Source: Chaetoderma sp. LZ-2023a
Lineage: Eukaryota; Mollusca; Caudofoveata; Chaetodermatida; Chaetodermatidae
Length of the DNA stretch: 64,000 nucleotides
Direction of reading: 5' to 3'
Assembly (NCBI GenBank): GCA_034401795.1
Contig: CM067370.1
Span: 59,932,369-59,996,368 of the forward strand
The position numbers and the translations under genes were made by a program. The stretch's first letter is position 1, and each line of letters begins with the position of its first letter. Shown here piece after piece: positions 51,313-63,500 of the stretch. The notes under the pieces were generated by a model that saw only the letters and a program-made list of their open reading frames with translations, searched no databases and was not told the DNA's origin.

Positions 51313-53620
51313 AGATTTTCACCAAACACTGAGCAATCAAAATTATATGAAAATACCTTCTGATGCCTCCTACCATAGGATCCTACCAGCAAAATTTTTG
51401 TTGAAATCAGGCAAAACGTTTAGAAATATTAGCAATCTGACAATTTCCAGTACATTTTTCATACTAAATGGGCTGTGTTCCATGTGTTGAGCCCTTTTGA
51501 TTTTTTTAAATAGTATACACTGTTGATAAATTAAATGTTTAGTGAAAAATTAAAATTCTAATTCGTGAAGAGAAAATCACACACAGAAACAAACCAAGTC
51601 CAAACCATGTAAGAGTATGGAGAAAACTTTATAAGATCATTTACATTTTTGCTTCAAACTAAATGCAATTTGTCTATCAAGAGAACAAATCTGTAAAGTT
51701 TCCATGGGATCGGATAAGCCCTTGATAAATTAAAATCCATTGAAAAACTAACATTCTTATAATTCTTGGTCTACAATAAACTAGGACCAAACAACGTAAA
51801 AATATGGAAACCATTCGACAACCATTTTCATCTTAATAACAACGTAGACAGTTGATATACAATCGGTGGACTAGATATAGCCTGACGCTTGGATACAATT
51901 TGTGAATCCAGAGGTCTGAATGGTTTGAGGCTGTTTTTTCAGCCCCTTTTATACCCTTCTGGGGCGAGCCTGTGGATTGGCCCGCAAATACCCATATAAG
52001 TGTAGGGGGACGGTTTTTTGCCGGTTTGTGTGGTCGCCAATTTTCGGTGGTTGTCGCCGTTTTTTACCGGTTTGTAGACTTTGCCGGTTCCTCTGTCATG
52101 GCGGCTCAGGTGTTTTTTTTCATGGTTGTGGATTTTCACCGTTTGTGACTGTCATGGCGGTTTAGAATTTTTGCCGGTTGTGTTTTTTACAGGTTCAATG
52201 TTTTTGCCGGTTGAGCAAGATTTTTACCGGCTCAGAAAAATCGGCGGTTTGGCTTGGATTTTTTGGCGGTTTGAGGCGAAAAGCTTATAATTTTTGCCGG
52301 TTGTGGCAGTTTATGTGCCAAAATGCTAATTTAAGCAGTATGCGACAGTCGTCTTAGTGTTTCTGGCGGGAGGAGGGATTTTTATGTTGTAAGGTATGAC
52401 GTGGGTAGTCATCACTTGTTAGTTTTGATTCAGATTTATGGCATTTCGTCCCTTAATCATCAGAGGCGCATGTTTAGTATGCCAGATTGAGCCCTGTTTT
52501 TAGGCCCATGATTCTATCATTATTATGGAATCTGAATGCAATGATGGCATAGGACAAACTCCAATGTTTTATTAAGCTCGAATAATGCCTTGATGAACTA
52601 AATGTATATTGAAAAACTTTAACATTCTAATTCTGGGTGCAAAAAAGTCCAAGCTGCGTAATATTATGTAAACAATGGGGTTTTCATTATGATAGACTGG
52701 ATGAAATCTTGGCATAGAACAAATCTGCAAAGTTTTATTGACTTCGAATAAACCCTTGAAATATGTCCCTTGAAAAAAAATGTATGTAATTCTTGGTGTA
52801 AAATAAGTCCAAACCCCGTGAAAATATGGAAAAAATTTGAAAATCATTTCACTTATGATGGAGGCTAGATGCAATGATGGTATAGATTAAATGTGTAAAG
52901 TTTTCTTCAGATCGGATGAGCCCTTAATGAATTAAATGTCTACTGAAAAAATTTAAGATTTATCTAATTCTTGGTTTATACAAACACAAAAACAAATGAC
53001 AGAAAATAATGAAAAAACCTTGACAATTACTTCTATTATGATGTAGACTGCATGCAATGATAGTATAGAACGAATCTGTAAAGTTTTATTGAGATTGGAT
53101 AAGCCCTTGATGAATTAAATGTACATTAAAAAACTTTAACATTCTTCTAATTTGTTGTGAAATATAGATTAAGTCCTTGTTGTGAAATATGGACTACAGT
53201 AAGTCCCAACCTTGTAAAAGTACAGAAATTTTTACAAATAATTTTAGTTAAGATGCAGACTGGATGCAATGATAGCATAGAACAAATCTCTAAGGTTTAA
53301 TGAGATTGGATTGGCCCTTAATGAATTAAATGTACATTGAAAAACATTTATACAATTGTGCCAGACGCCATTTCGATTGCTAGATTGAACCATCGTATGC
53401 TTTGCATAAGGCTCGACAAAAATCAAAGATTTTCACCCAAACTTTTGACTCATCAAAATTCTGAATAGAAGTTCTAGAGCCTACCACCATAGGATCCTCC
53501 CGACAATTTTGGTCAAAATCTACCAAGCAGTTTATGAGAGAATTTTAAAGCAAAAGTTGACAGATGACGGACAGACATGGTTGCCATGGATTAAGTGATG
53601 GTGAGCTAAAAATCGCAAAA
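51313..53620. repeat. Degenerate ~190 bp tandem array
   Basis: Monomers carry GAACAAATCTGTAAAGTTTTATTGAGATnGGATAAGCCCTTGATGAATTAAATGTACATTGAAAAAC and GnAGACTnnATGCAATGATnGTATAG. They recur at about 51,660, 52,540, 52,720, 52,880, 53,060 and 53,250. The array is interrupted at 51,880-52,520 by a GCCGGTT-rich block. Confidence 0.65.
51940..52330. repeat. TTTTTGCCGGTT-rich cryptically simple block
   Basis: TTTTTGCCGGTT or close variants (TTTTTACCGGTT, GGCGGTTT) occur more than ten times with irregular spacing, and the strand is strongly G/T-biased. No coding sequence. The origin is unclear; it interrupts the surrounding monomer array. Confidence 0.6.
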
Positions 53621-54035
53621 AGATTCCATTAAAGTCCATTAAAGACATACTGACATTACCTAAAATGGTTAAAAATCAAAGATGGTCATCAGACCATTAA
53701 TACATCAGATTTGAAGCTGACCATCCTAGGACCCTTTCAAAGCAGTTTTATTAAAATCAGCCAATTTGTTAAAGAAAAGGACCAGGGAATTAACACATGC
53801 TCTTGGATGATAGATTTAGATAATAATCTACCTTTCGCCACCAGTAAAAAGCATAAATAAATTGGAATAATTTGAAAAAAGCAAATAAATACCATATTTA
53901 TGTCACTCCGGCAGAAACCAATTAGTGACGCATGTGGTGCTGTGCACTCTGGTGTACACCGAGAGAATAAATAATACCCGCTACAGCCGGTCATAAAATC
54001 TCCAGTTATATTCGCGTTAAACTGATTAGCCACTA
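53621..54035. other. Intronic, weak repeat traces
   Basis: One degenerate AATCAAAGATGGTCATCAGACC module near 53,675; otherwise nothing recognised. Confidence 0.4.
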
Positions 54036-54130
54036 CTTCTTACAGGTAAAAACTGTCTAATCTTAAAACAATTTGACTGAAAGCCGTTGATTCCAGAGAC
54101 AGGATCTGCATTCAATTTCAAAATATTGAG
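54036..54130. repeat. Palindromic repeat family 2, degenerate copy
   Basis: AAACTGTCTAATCTTAAAACAATTTGACTGAAAGCCGTTG pairs loosely with CAATTTCAAAATATTGAGTAG. Confidence 0.4.
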
Positions 54131-55000
54131 TAGGCATCTTGTTGCGACCTTGAAAACCAGCAGTGTATTTTGAAATCATTTTGACCGAAATTTGTTGCTT
54201 CCATCAGAAACAGTGACTTTCAAATGTTTTCAAGAGAATCAAGTGAATTAACAGGAGCAAGTTAATCGCTCTACATTGGCGCCTATAGAGAATACTATTC
54301 AAACCGCTTTCGAAACTATACATTCAGGTTTGCTTTTAGGTTTGCTTTTGTTATATTCGAGCATGCAGTATACCTGCACACGCAGTTCACAAATGGCGGA
54401 GTGCGAATCACCAGCGACGTCATTAATTGGTTCCAAATTAAATGCTCCTAGATTTAGTAGATGCTTTTTCTCAAATAATCCTGATTCATTTCCATTTTTT
54501 ACCGGTTGTAGTTTATTTAGTATTGGATGAAATTACCAATAAACATCATTTGTTATTTCCCTTTTCCGTACCTTTAATGTAGAGTAGATTTTTTAAACAA
54601 TTCCTGGACGTTTTTAGTTGCAGCTCGCAACTACATGTAGTATGAGTTAGTCGGTCATCGGTCTGCCTCAAATTTTTTTTATATTTCTGACAAAGCTGCA
54701 TAACTCATAACTATACCATGTCCAACGCATTGCACCAAATGGCTGGCAAAAGAATTGACCAAATAAATTTCTGTATAAGCCAGGTTTGGTTGAAATACAG
54801 ACATTTTCAGAAATCCTTGGAAAATGGTGGTAAATATACTTGATAAATCATATAGTTCTGACATGTCTGAAGCCTACTACACTAGAATTTTAACTGCTTA
54901 GTTAAATGAAGATTAGTATTAACACTTTAACCATGGAAATTTCTATGTTCTATGTCTCCATTTGAAGACAACTATTCCAGAAAGTTGTTGATTATGTTTA
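54131..55000. other. Intronic, nothing recognised
   Basis: No gene, RNA or clear repeat. Confidence 0.5.
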
Positions 55001-55002
55001 AC

Positions 55003-55083
55003 CTCATTTTACTGGAACCTGTTGATTGATGTCAGTGACAGAAATAAGTCCCAGTTAAATAATTTTCAAAATTATTCAACAGT
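55003..55083. repeat. Palindromic repeat family 2 copy
   Basis: Left arm ATTTTACTGGAACCTGTTG, right arm CCCAGTTAAATAATTTTCAAAATTATTCAACAG. Partly decayed. Confidence 0.5.
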
Positions 55084-55770
55084 ATATTCTCCACATAACA
55101 TAAATTTGTCGATTCTGGTCAGATAGCGTATATATTGGCTAGATCACTCATGGCCCTCTCAAAAGTGGCATTTCAGAGGTCAGTATTTTCTCGCCGATCT
55201 CGTTTATATGAGAATATATCATATTACTAACAAAATCTTACTTTTGTTTCAAATTCCATTTCCTAGTCTAATAAAATGTCAGATTAATACATCCAACCAA
55301 ATTATATTCATGATACAAATATATAAATTCAGGTCTTGCGCGTCTGCATTTGCTTCTGCTTGCCATTTAGTAGCCATTATGCTACTGTAGAGCGCACAGC
55401 AACATTTATGCTCCGTCTCTTCGGACTACTGAAAAAAATTAGACCCAGTATTATGAATGGTGACACATTTTTGTAGACTGTGGTGGCTGGACCAAGCAAG
55501 TAGCCAGAAGAATAAGAAGAGCACTGAGAAATGTCACGATCTACTGATAGTTGTTGACACGGGTTAATAAGTTGCCAAAATGAAATGAAACAGCTTGTAT
55601 CAGCATGTCAGTCTGAAAATACCTGGTCAGGCGCACTGGCGATTTATTGAACTCAAGTCATCGGCAGTCGCGACAACCAGTCCCATAAGGAGGGTATGCA
55701 GATGAGTGATCGAGCCAATATATATATAGCCCTAACCCCACCCCACCACCACCCCAACCAACCTATAATG
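55084..55770. other. Intronic, nothing recognised
   Basis: No gene or repeat is supported. Confidence 0.5.
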
Positions 55771-56570
55771 ATCCTTTCAGCTGAATTTGTTAGAAATCAT
55801 CACAGCGGTTAATGAGGAATCATCATTTTCAAATCCTTGGAAGATGGCTGTCAAGATATTTGACCAATCAAATAGTTCTGAACTATCTGAAGCCTACCAT
55901 TGTAGATTTCCAGCCATGTTTGGTTGAAATCAGAATAGTAGTTAATGAGTAATCTTTTAAATGATTTCATGGACATCTGAAACCCCAAGATGGACTCCAA
56001 AAAAACAAATTAAATTTCTGTCTAGAACCGTATAAGTTTACCATAGAAAGTTCTGACATCACCGTAGAGACCTCTCAGTTACGTTTGCCTAAAATCAGAC
56101 AAGCGGTTAATGAGGAATATTCTCTTTAAAAGCTTTCTTGGACATTTTCAGAAATCCAAGATGGCCATCAAAATAATTGACCTATCAAATTTCTACAAAA
56201 ACACTCTGAAACCTACCATTCTAGAGGCATAGCACACAAATTTAGTTTAATAAGGGGTACGTACTTTTTTAAACAACTTCCTGGACATTTTCAGAAATCC
56301 AAGATGGCCAACGAAAGAATGGACTAACAAAATTTCTGTATAGAAGCCCTGAAGCCTATCATTCTACTGTCTTGATGGAGAAGTAATAAATGAGGATATG
56401 AAATCTTTTAATGAACAATTTCAGAAATAAAATATGGTCACTGACAAAATTGACTAATCAAATTTACATTTTTTTAATATTATTATTATTAAAATCGACC
56501 AAGCAGATGAGTAGTCCAATAAACAATTTCTTAGAAATGGTCAGATAATCCACGCTGACCATAAACAAGA
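55771..56570. repeat. Degenerate tandem modules of the GAGGCCC family interior
   Basis: Repeated GCGGTTAATGAGGAAT, TTCCTGGACATTTTCAGAAATCCAAGATGGCC, ATTGACCnATCAAATTTCT and GAAGCCTACCATT, spaced about 140-190 bp, without family ends. Confidence 0.55.
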
Positions 56571-57260
56571 GCCATCAGAAGACGGCATATCACACGCACA
56601 CACACCCCACCCGGATCCAAACATTTCAGATAAACATTCATCAAGTGGGAATTTTTGAAAAACTAATCAATGAAAAATGCACCTAAATTCCATTGTCACT
56701 AAGTGTAATGCAGTTTATGTATCAGCTTCCAAGATATTTAAAGGGTGATAACTCTGTAATGAATAAATTTATGGCCGCGAAAAAAGCATATGCCCAGCTG
56801 CACATGATACTGATATTGTCGACAAAATTTTAAGCTAATCCATTGAGACAGGTCTCTAGGAGGAGTTCGTTGACAAGAAATGATTGTCAGAGATGGACGG
56901 ACTGACAGAGGGACATACATACATTTTGGACAGACGCATGGACGTACAGGTATAGGGATAGCACATGCACACCTTCACGTGGTAATGATAACACTTAGCT
57001 AGTTTCAAAAGAATCGGAGCTATGTGCTCATCTACTCCACATTGATATGGGTAACCCACATATTAAATTTGGTTGAATTCTGTCCAACGGTTTTGGAGGA
57101 GTTGCATTACAATTGACCTTTTGACCACCATCTCCCACACAAACCTGGGGCTCAAACATTAATATGGGTAACTCACCTATTAAATTTGGTTGGGTTCCGT
57201 CTACCGGTTTCAGAGGAGTTGTGTTACAAGTGATTTGACCTTTTGAACCCTGCGACAAGT
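56571..57260. repeat. Second copy of the ~320 bp repeat element
   Basis: Starts AACAAGAGCCATCAGAAGACGGCATAT like 49,707, and contains TGCAGTTTATGTATCAGCTTCCAAGATATTTAAAGGGTGATAACTC and TTCACGTGGTAATGATAACACTTA. It continues into a duplicated module GGTAACCCACATATTAAATTTGGTTG / GGTAACTCACCTATTAAATTTGGTTG. Confidence 0.7.
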
Positions 57261-57502
57261 GAGAATAGGTCTTTTAAAGAACAAGTGGTCCAAAGGGGCT
57301 AATATCGCTCACTTGCAACATCAGTATTTGAAGCAGAAATGTGAAAAATATTAACATTTCTGTCATTGACTGCTTCATGCACTCAGATTCTTTTAGAATA
57401 TATACTGATTGTCTGCCTGTTGTATTAGTATTCGCTTCACATGCAAACTGATAATCAGAATGAGTGCAAAAGACATGTTGAATAGTATTACAGATGACAT
57501 AC

Positions 57503-60500
57503 CTTGGTTCCGTGAGCTCAGATTCCTCATTAGTCTCTCCAGCTCTCGCCACAGAAGCCGTCAAACTCTCGATCTCAACTGTTTCAGTTAGCACAGATGT
57601 TGTACTGTCTGCTTCAGCACTGCGCTTTACACGAGAGGTATCTCTGAGCTGCAGAACAGCGCGAGCCTTCTGGTAATGTCGCTTCACTTCATCATCAAGT
57701 TCTGTACCAAATTTCTCAAAGATATTATCACGTTCCTTACTCTTTAATGACTGGTGTGCACGCCACTCTTCGATGTCATAAAAATCAGGCAGACGTTTAG
57801 AAGATGCATTTCCACTGCTATGATAGGATGTCAAGTGCTGTTCCATTGCTTCACGGGATCGAGAAAAAATACTATCACACTTCGAACATGTATACTGCGC
57901 ATCATCTGCATGTAATGATGTCAGATGCTCAATCAACCGATCCTTATCATTGTCTGAAAACATGCAATGAGTACAGACATATCGTCCAGTAGATGTAGAT
58001 GAGACACCTGTATGTTCCGCCGGGGACTGTACAAGAACCGAGATAATAAGTGGCTGATGACTGCTACCTTGCGAGGTAGATGCAGTATCCTCCGAAGTCT
58101 GTACCACTGTGCTCCGTGATGGCGATGATGACAAGCGTCTCAAAGCTGCTATATTACTATTCTTAGTGAACAAACTTAGATTTGTAGATTTTGAACTGTC
58201 TTTCAAAAGTTCTTCACCATGTCTAGGGCCGAGACTGACTACGGACTTATGCTTAGGTACACTAATGTCTGGCAGATGTTCATGGGTGCTGTTGTCCTGA
58301 ATAAATGAAGTTAGCATACTAGTTATTGGATTAGTTCTAACATTTGAATCCGGACTTGGTTTCGAGACTGAATTCATCGTGTCATGTTGTACAGAGTCAT
58401 GTGTATGTAACTCATCAAGTTCTGAATATGTACTTGAAACATTGCCTGTATCCGTCTCTTCTATACTACTTGGTTCTGGTGAAGGCACACTTATTGATGG
58501 GACTGTTGTGTTTGCCGCTAATTCTGCTTTTGTACTACTTGCACTCGAGTCTGCAAGTTTCTTACGATAAGCACTAGTACACAATTTATGCCCAAGGCTG
58601 TCGGCAATGTAAGTAGTCCTTTCCCCAATAGAGGTAGATGTGGTCTTAATTACAATAGGTTTCACCTTTGGCATATTGCCAGAATCATCTACACCTTTCT
58701 GAGTAGGCATATCTAACTCTGTTTTGTGAACATCCTCTTGATTTTCTCTGTCAGATCCGTGACTGAATGTAGGCACTTCTTGATTGGTTGACTTATTTGC
58801 AAATGATATCGAACTTGACTTATTTCCACGGGGATATCGTGTTGTTTTAAGATCTGCGCTAATTGTTGTGCCATCCTGAAGTACTAGTTCAAAGGTATTA
58901 TCAATGTCGATATCAGAGGTTACCAACACCTTGCGCTTCTTGTCAGGATGCAGACGTCGATGGTGCATATATGCGCCTGTCCGACTCGAGAAAGGCCGAT
59001 TACAATGGCCACACTTAAAAGGAAGACACTCGCAGTGGATGAAGACATGATCACCCATCGTACGACAGCACTTGGTGGTGAAACTGCACTCCATACACTT
59101 GTAATGGGAAAAAAGTGCTAATATATCTGAGGACAAGCAGCTAATGTCAATACAGAAGTTCTCTCGTCTCACCAGGGAAGGTTGCCCATGTTTAGAACTA
59201 ACCACAAGTACCTTACTGCTGTCCTCTTCATCTGTTTCCTGCACACTTGGTGAATCAGTATATGGAATAGGTTCCCGTAAACAAGATGTATCTTCTACAC
59301 TCTGGGATACTGATATTGATTGGGATTCACTCTTCCCACCATGAAACTGCTTTTTCTTGCTTTTTGGTTTAGGTGGACTTATTCCAATCTGTTGTAAATT
59401 AACTTGCCTAACAAAATCTATTAATTGCACATAACAAGGTTTGCACTTCTTCAGCAATTTCTTTGTCCGGTTACCAGGTCCACGTCTACGTACAACATTG
59501 ATAGCCCTAGTTAATTTTACGCTTTCATTTTCCTCACTTTTGACTGGCTTGACTTCCTGAACATTAGGCTTTCGATTTTTTGGTGGAAGAATAATCTTAA
59601 TCTTTAATGGCCTATGTTCTGTCTTTTCAGGTTCAACCTTTTTAGCAGTTGTTGTAAAACTGCACTTCTTGGACTGACCTAATGACTTAGCAGACCGTAT
59701 TTTCATTCTAGACCATTTTGTTTTTGATTTTCTACCCCTCTTCTTTCCCAAAGTTTTATTTGTAGCTGCCGGTTCAGATAAGATTGATGATTGCGTAACA
59801 TCCTTTTCTGATGGCTGATCATTGGTGATTCCAGATTGTTCATTAATGCATGAGAGAATATCTGTCACCTGATCACATATAAGTGCATTTTCTGTACCAA
59901 GGGAATCAATATCTTCATTACACTTCTCTATGGACAATAAAGCTTCATCCATTAATCCTTCAACCAAAGCAGTTTGACCATTCTTATCACACGTATCAAT
60001 ATTGTTATTTACCCTTTCATTTTGTGTAACCATGGCAATTGTACTAACAGCATAATCACTTTCACTCTCTGTGCTGTCAGGCAAGACTGCATTTACACTT
60101 GGAATATTATCATTAATGTCAATATCTGAACCAGAAATCATGACTTTTTGTCCCACAGAAACATCACTGACCACAGAATAATTATTTTCAACATCAGATG
60201 TTGAAGCAAATGTCTGAGTAATATCCTCTTCAAGCACCATAGTAACACTACCTATGCCCTCATCTACATGATGCACACTTTCTAATAGAGCACTTTCTCC
60301 AGCATTTCTCACATCACTCATTTCAGCAGGAAGCCGTTCAGTACTGTTCTCTAATCCAATTTTATTCTCTGGAAATACGACAACACTTTCTTCATGTAAT
60401 TGGTCGTCATCAACAGACAAACAAGTGTGTTTAACATCTGTTAATTCAAGCACTGAACCATGAACATCTAAATGCTTTGAATATGTTTCTTCTTTCTGAT

Positions 60501-63500
60501 TAACTGTTTCATTGTGAATTGTTTTTAGGTCTTCACTGGCACCAGTCTCGACCAAGTTCTCTTCCAATACAGTCACAACAGCTGTAATTGAGGCTCGGTT
60601 TTCAATGACCTCATCATCAGAGTCAATTGATAAATTCAACTTCAGCATATCAGAGGCATTGCTACCACAACTCATACAGCTATCATCATTATTATTGTCA
60701 GTGGGAGTCGCTGTGTGAGATTCAAACACTTGATCTACATTTACCTCTATTGATGCTGGTGGTGGTAAGGCAGTAAGCGCATGTATGCTCTGTGAAAATC
60801 CTGTATTTGAGTTACCATCACCATCATGCACTACTGAAAGTACATTTTCTGTTTTACTTTCCATACGTGCATTCCCATATGAATACTCATCTGGAAAAAT
60901 GGCAACCGTACTATGACTGTTATCTGGCAACATTGACTGGTCAACTGCATTACATGTCCTGTTATCACTTTCTTGAGAAGATATAATTGTTTCATCATTC
61001 TGTCCTCTCCACACTACATCCTTCAGTGTATCATTGCCACATTTTAAAGTAACTGAATCAATCTTCTCTTTCACTTCATCTCCTGAAAAATCAAAACTCT
61101 CAATTGCCGAGTTGATTTCACTGTTGTTTTCAATTTCTTTGATGTTTGTAAAAGGAGAAGCTGAATCTTCAGCCAATGCAGGAAAATGTGTATGCTCCTT
61201 AATTTCTGATTGACCACATGGTTTGATGTTACTGTGATCACTAGTTCTTGGCATGTTCAGGTTAGAGACAGTTAACTTATTACTCTCTTCAAACTGATCA
61301 GTAAATACCAAACCATCGCTTGCCTTGCTTTTTGTTAAGGCTTTCTTTACATTGCTTGCCTTATCTAACACGTATGTACATGTATCATTCGTATCACTAC
61401 ATTCAGTCATTTCTTGATGGTCGTTATTATTTTCTGATGACACCCCCATGATTTCAACATTGCCTGGATACAACACACATACGACTTTAGTATTTTCATT
61501 GGTACTGGTAAGTTCCATCACATCGTCTGTAATAGGTACATCAATAATATCTGTGAATAATGCAATCTTTGTACCTTTGATATTCTGATCATGTGACTGG
61601 TGCACATCTTTATGCGTGCATGGTAATGAAATATCTTCATGTCTATCTTTAATCACATCTTGTTTATATTCATACACATCTGCACTGGTGTCAGCTACTT
61701 GTTTATCTGCACTGGTACCTGCTACTTGTTTATCTTCACTGGTACCTGCTACTTGTTTATCTTCACTGGTACCTGCTACTTGTTTATCTTCACTGGTACC
61801 TGCTCCTTGTTTATCTTGACTGGTGCCTATTACTGGTTTATCTTCACTGGTGCCTGGTACTTGTTTATCTTCACTGGTGCCTACTACTTCTTTATCTTCA
61901 CTGGTGCCTACTACTGGTTTATCTTCACTGGTGCCTGCTACTTGTTTATCTTCACTGGTACCTGCTACTTGTTTATCTTCACTGGTACCTGCTACTTGTT
62001 TATCTTCACTGGTGTTTGGTACTTGTTTATCTTCACTGGTACCTGCTACTTGTTTATCTTCACTGGTGTTTGGTACTTGTTTATCTTGACTGGTGCCTGC
62101 TACTGGTTTATCTTCACTTGTGCCTGGTAGGTGTTTATCTTCACTCACACCTTCACTGGTGCCTGGCACTTGTCTATCTTCACTCACAACTTCACTGGTC
62201 ACTGGCACCCATTTATCTTCACTCACAACTTCACTGGTGACTGGCATGTGTTTTTCTTCACTCACAACTTCATTGGTGCCTGGTACTTGTCTATCTGCAC
62301 TCCCATCTTCACTGGTGCATGGCACTTCTCTGTCTTCACTCACACCTTCACTGGTGCCTGGTACGTGTTTATCTCCATGCACATCTTCACTATTGCCTGG
62401 CAGTGGTTTATCTTCATGCACATCTTCACTGCTGCCTGGCACTGGTTTATCTGCACTCCCATCTTCACTGGCGCATGGCACTTGTTTATCTTCATGCACA
62501 TCGTCACTGGTGCATGGCACTTGTTTATCTGCACTCCCATCTTCACTGGTGCATGGCACTTGTTTATCTGCACTCCCATCTTCACTGGTGCATGGCACTT
62601 GTTTATCTCCATGCACATCTTCACTGGTGCATGACACTTCTCTATCTTCACTCACACCTTCACTGCTGCCTGGCACTTGTTTATCTTCACTGGTACTTGG
62701 CACCTGTTTATCTTCACTCACATCTTCACTAGTACCTGGTACTTCTTTATCTTCACTGCTGACTGGTACTTGCTTATCTTCACTGATACCGGGTACTTGG
62801 TCATCTTCACTCAGTTTCCCACTCAGATCTTGTAATTGTTTATCTTCACTCACATCTTCACTGGTGCCTGGTACTTGCTTATCTTCACTTACTTTCTCAC
62901 TCGGATCTGGTAACTGTTTGTCTTCACTCACATGGTCACTAGTGCCTGGTACGTGTCTATCTTCACTCACTTCCTCACTGGTGACTGGTATTTGTGTATC
63001 TTCACTCACTTGCTCACTTGTGATTGGTACATGTCTATTTTCACTCACTTCCTCACTGGTGCCTGGTACTTGTTTATCTTCACTCACTTCTTCACTGGTG
63101 TCTGGTACTTGCTCATCTTCACTCATTTCCTCAATGGTGCTTGGTAATTGTCTATCATCACCCACTTCCTCACCAGTGCCTGGCACTCGTTTATCTTGAC
63201 TAACCTGCTCACTTGTGATTGGTACATGACTATTTTCACTCACATCCGCACTGGTGCCTGGTAATTGTTTATCTTCACTCACTTCCTCACTGGTGCCTGT
63301 GAATCGTTTATCTTCACTCACAACCTGAATGGTGCATAATAATGATATATCTTCACTCACATCCTCACTGGTGTCTGCTAATGGCTCGACTATATTCTCA
63401 CCCTCACTGGTGCCTGGTAATGATATGTCTTTATTCTTGCACTGACTGGTGCCTGGTAATGACATGTCTCTATCGTCACCCTTACTGGTGCCTGGGAATG

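Larger units (their letters stand above)
16949..57502 (-). other. Inferred 40.5 kb phase 2 intron
   Basis: The upstream exon ends CCAAG at 57,503, followed by GTATGT, a strong donor. The downstream exon is preceded by TTTTTTTCCCACAG, a strong acceptor. Both boundaries fall after the second base of a codon, so splicing keeps frame and creates a serine codon (AG|T). Nearly all the interval is transposon-derived. I saw no additional host exon, but a small one could be missed. Confidence 0.65.

Noticed and set aside
57274..57502. Extension of the large minus-strand frame to a stop at 57,274
   Set aside because: A strong GTATGT donor at 57,502 precedes a hydrophobic, intron-like translation (FFTFLLQILMLQ); the exon most likely ends at the donor.
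62093..63199. Plus-strand open frame of about 370 codons (LSSLTSSLVPGTC repeats)
   Set aside because: It is the complement of the host coding minisatellite. Unit lengths divisible by three keep several opposite frames open, and there is no start context or independent domain.
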